From Halorientalis regularis (GTDB lineage: Archaea; Halobacteriota; Halobacteria; Halobacteriales; Haloarculaceae): a DNA stretch of 64,000 nt. A program made the translations under genes and the position numbers. The stretch spans positions 264,689 to 328,688 of the forward strand of contig NZ_JALJCL010000003.1 in assembly GCF_023698535.1 (NCBI RefSeq), written 5' to 3'. Below the pieces are notes generated by a model. The model did not search any database. It saw only the letters and a list, made by a program, of their open reading frames with translations, and was not told the DNA's origin. Positions 63,889-64,000 of the stretch are shown here, piece by piece. Position 1 is the stretch's first letter. The number at the start of each line of letters is the position of its first letter.

Positions 63889-64000
63889 TCAAGGACATAA
63901 GTACGTGAAGATATTCGGAGGCTCGATGTCATCAAGCGCAATGAGTGCAGCCTCACGAAGTTCATCTAATGTGTCGAAGAGACGGTTTCCAAGAGACTGA
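63889..64000 (-). mobile_element. C-terminal end of an IS630-type transposase (partial)
   Basis: The minus strand at the right edge reads QSLGNRLFDTLDELREAALI then ALDDIEPPNIFTYLCP and stops at 63889. This matches, from memory, the usual C-terminal end of haloarchaeal IS630-family transposases. The rest of the gene lies beyond the window, so intactness and the terminal repeats cannot be judged. Confidence 0.6.

Noticed and set aside
31130..64000. CRISPR array or cas genes
   Set aside because: No regularly spaced short repeats and no Cas-like proteins were seen anywhere in the island.

Overview
The window is haloarchaeal (class Halobacteria). The left half is GC-rich, codes for strongly acidic proteins, and carries haloarchaeal hallmarks: the long acidic 2Fe-2S ferredoxin, Bat-type HTH regulators, halo-type sensor kinases, KaiC-like ATPases and many zinc-ribbon microproteins. 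I cannot name the genus from sequence alone.

Bases 1-31129 are core-type chromosome. In order they hold a PhoU/TrkA-C protein (partial), citrate synthase, a threonylcarbamoyl-AMP synthase, a Cys-less peroxiredoxin paired with a CPFC glutaredoxin-like protein, a CNNM/CorC membrane protein, a sensor histidine kinase, and a Pit phosphate transporter preceded by a debris zone (a 98-base Pit remnant and a gene broken by an in-frame stop). Next come cysteine synthase, KatG, a conserved acidic protein, a PfpI-family protein, uracil phosphoribosyltransferase, an IMPACT protein and a KaiC-like ATPase. A 2Fe-2S ferredoxin/ACT-domain pair, a dehydratase/SDR pair, small proteins, hisB, a four-gene ABC importer, a rhodanese lipoprotein, hisA, a second Pit transporter and the halobacterial ferredoxin gene complete this half.

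At the last codons of the ferredoxin gene the sequence changes character: GC falls, genes become unfamiliar, and a 176-base sequence that begins inside the ferredoxin stop region recurs 2.9 kb downstream. From here to the right edge (31130-64000) the window is an accessory island. It includes a highly structured RNA candidate (34314-34592), a GHKL ATPase of MORC/HSP90 type, a tRNA 3'-half remnant, ribbon-helix-helix and winged-helix regulators, a degenerate homing-endonuclease relative and the end of an IS630-type transposase.

The main interest is two gene clusters. The first (44719-58521) is a DISARM/Druantia-like defence locus: a 45-codon leaderless microprotein overlapping an SNF2-type helicase (DrmD-like), an Eco57I-class adenine methylase (DrmMI-like) whose second half is AT-rich as if exchanged, and a 1766-residue DEAD-box/DUF1998 helicase ending in a Vsr/DUF559-like nuclease domain. 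Two TATA-binding-protein paralogs, one frameshifted, sit in the opposite direction between the methylase and the large helicase. The second (59877-62899) is a three-gene overlapping operon: a small histone-fold protein, a 496-residue protein and a 401-residue protein with two C-terminal membrane segments, neither of the latter recognisable to me. It lies between the defence locus and the transposase and is the best candidate here for an undescribed system.
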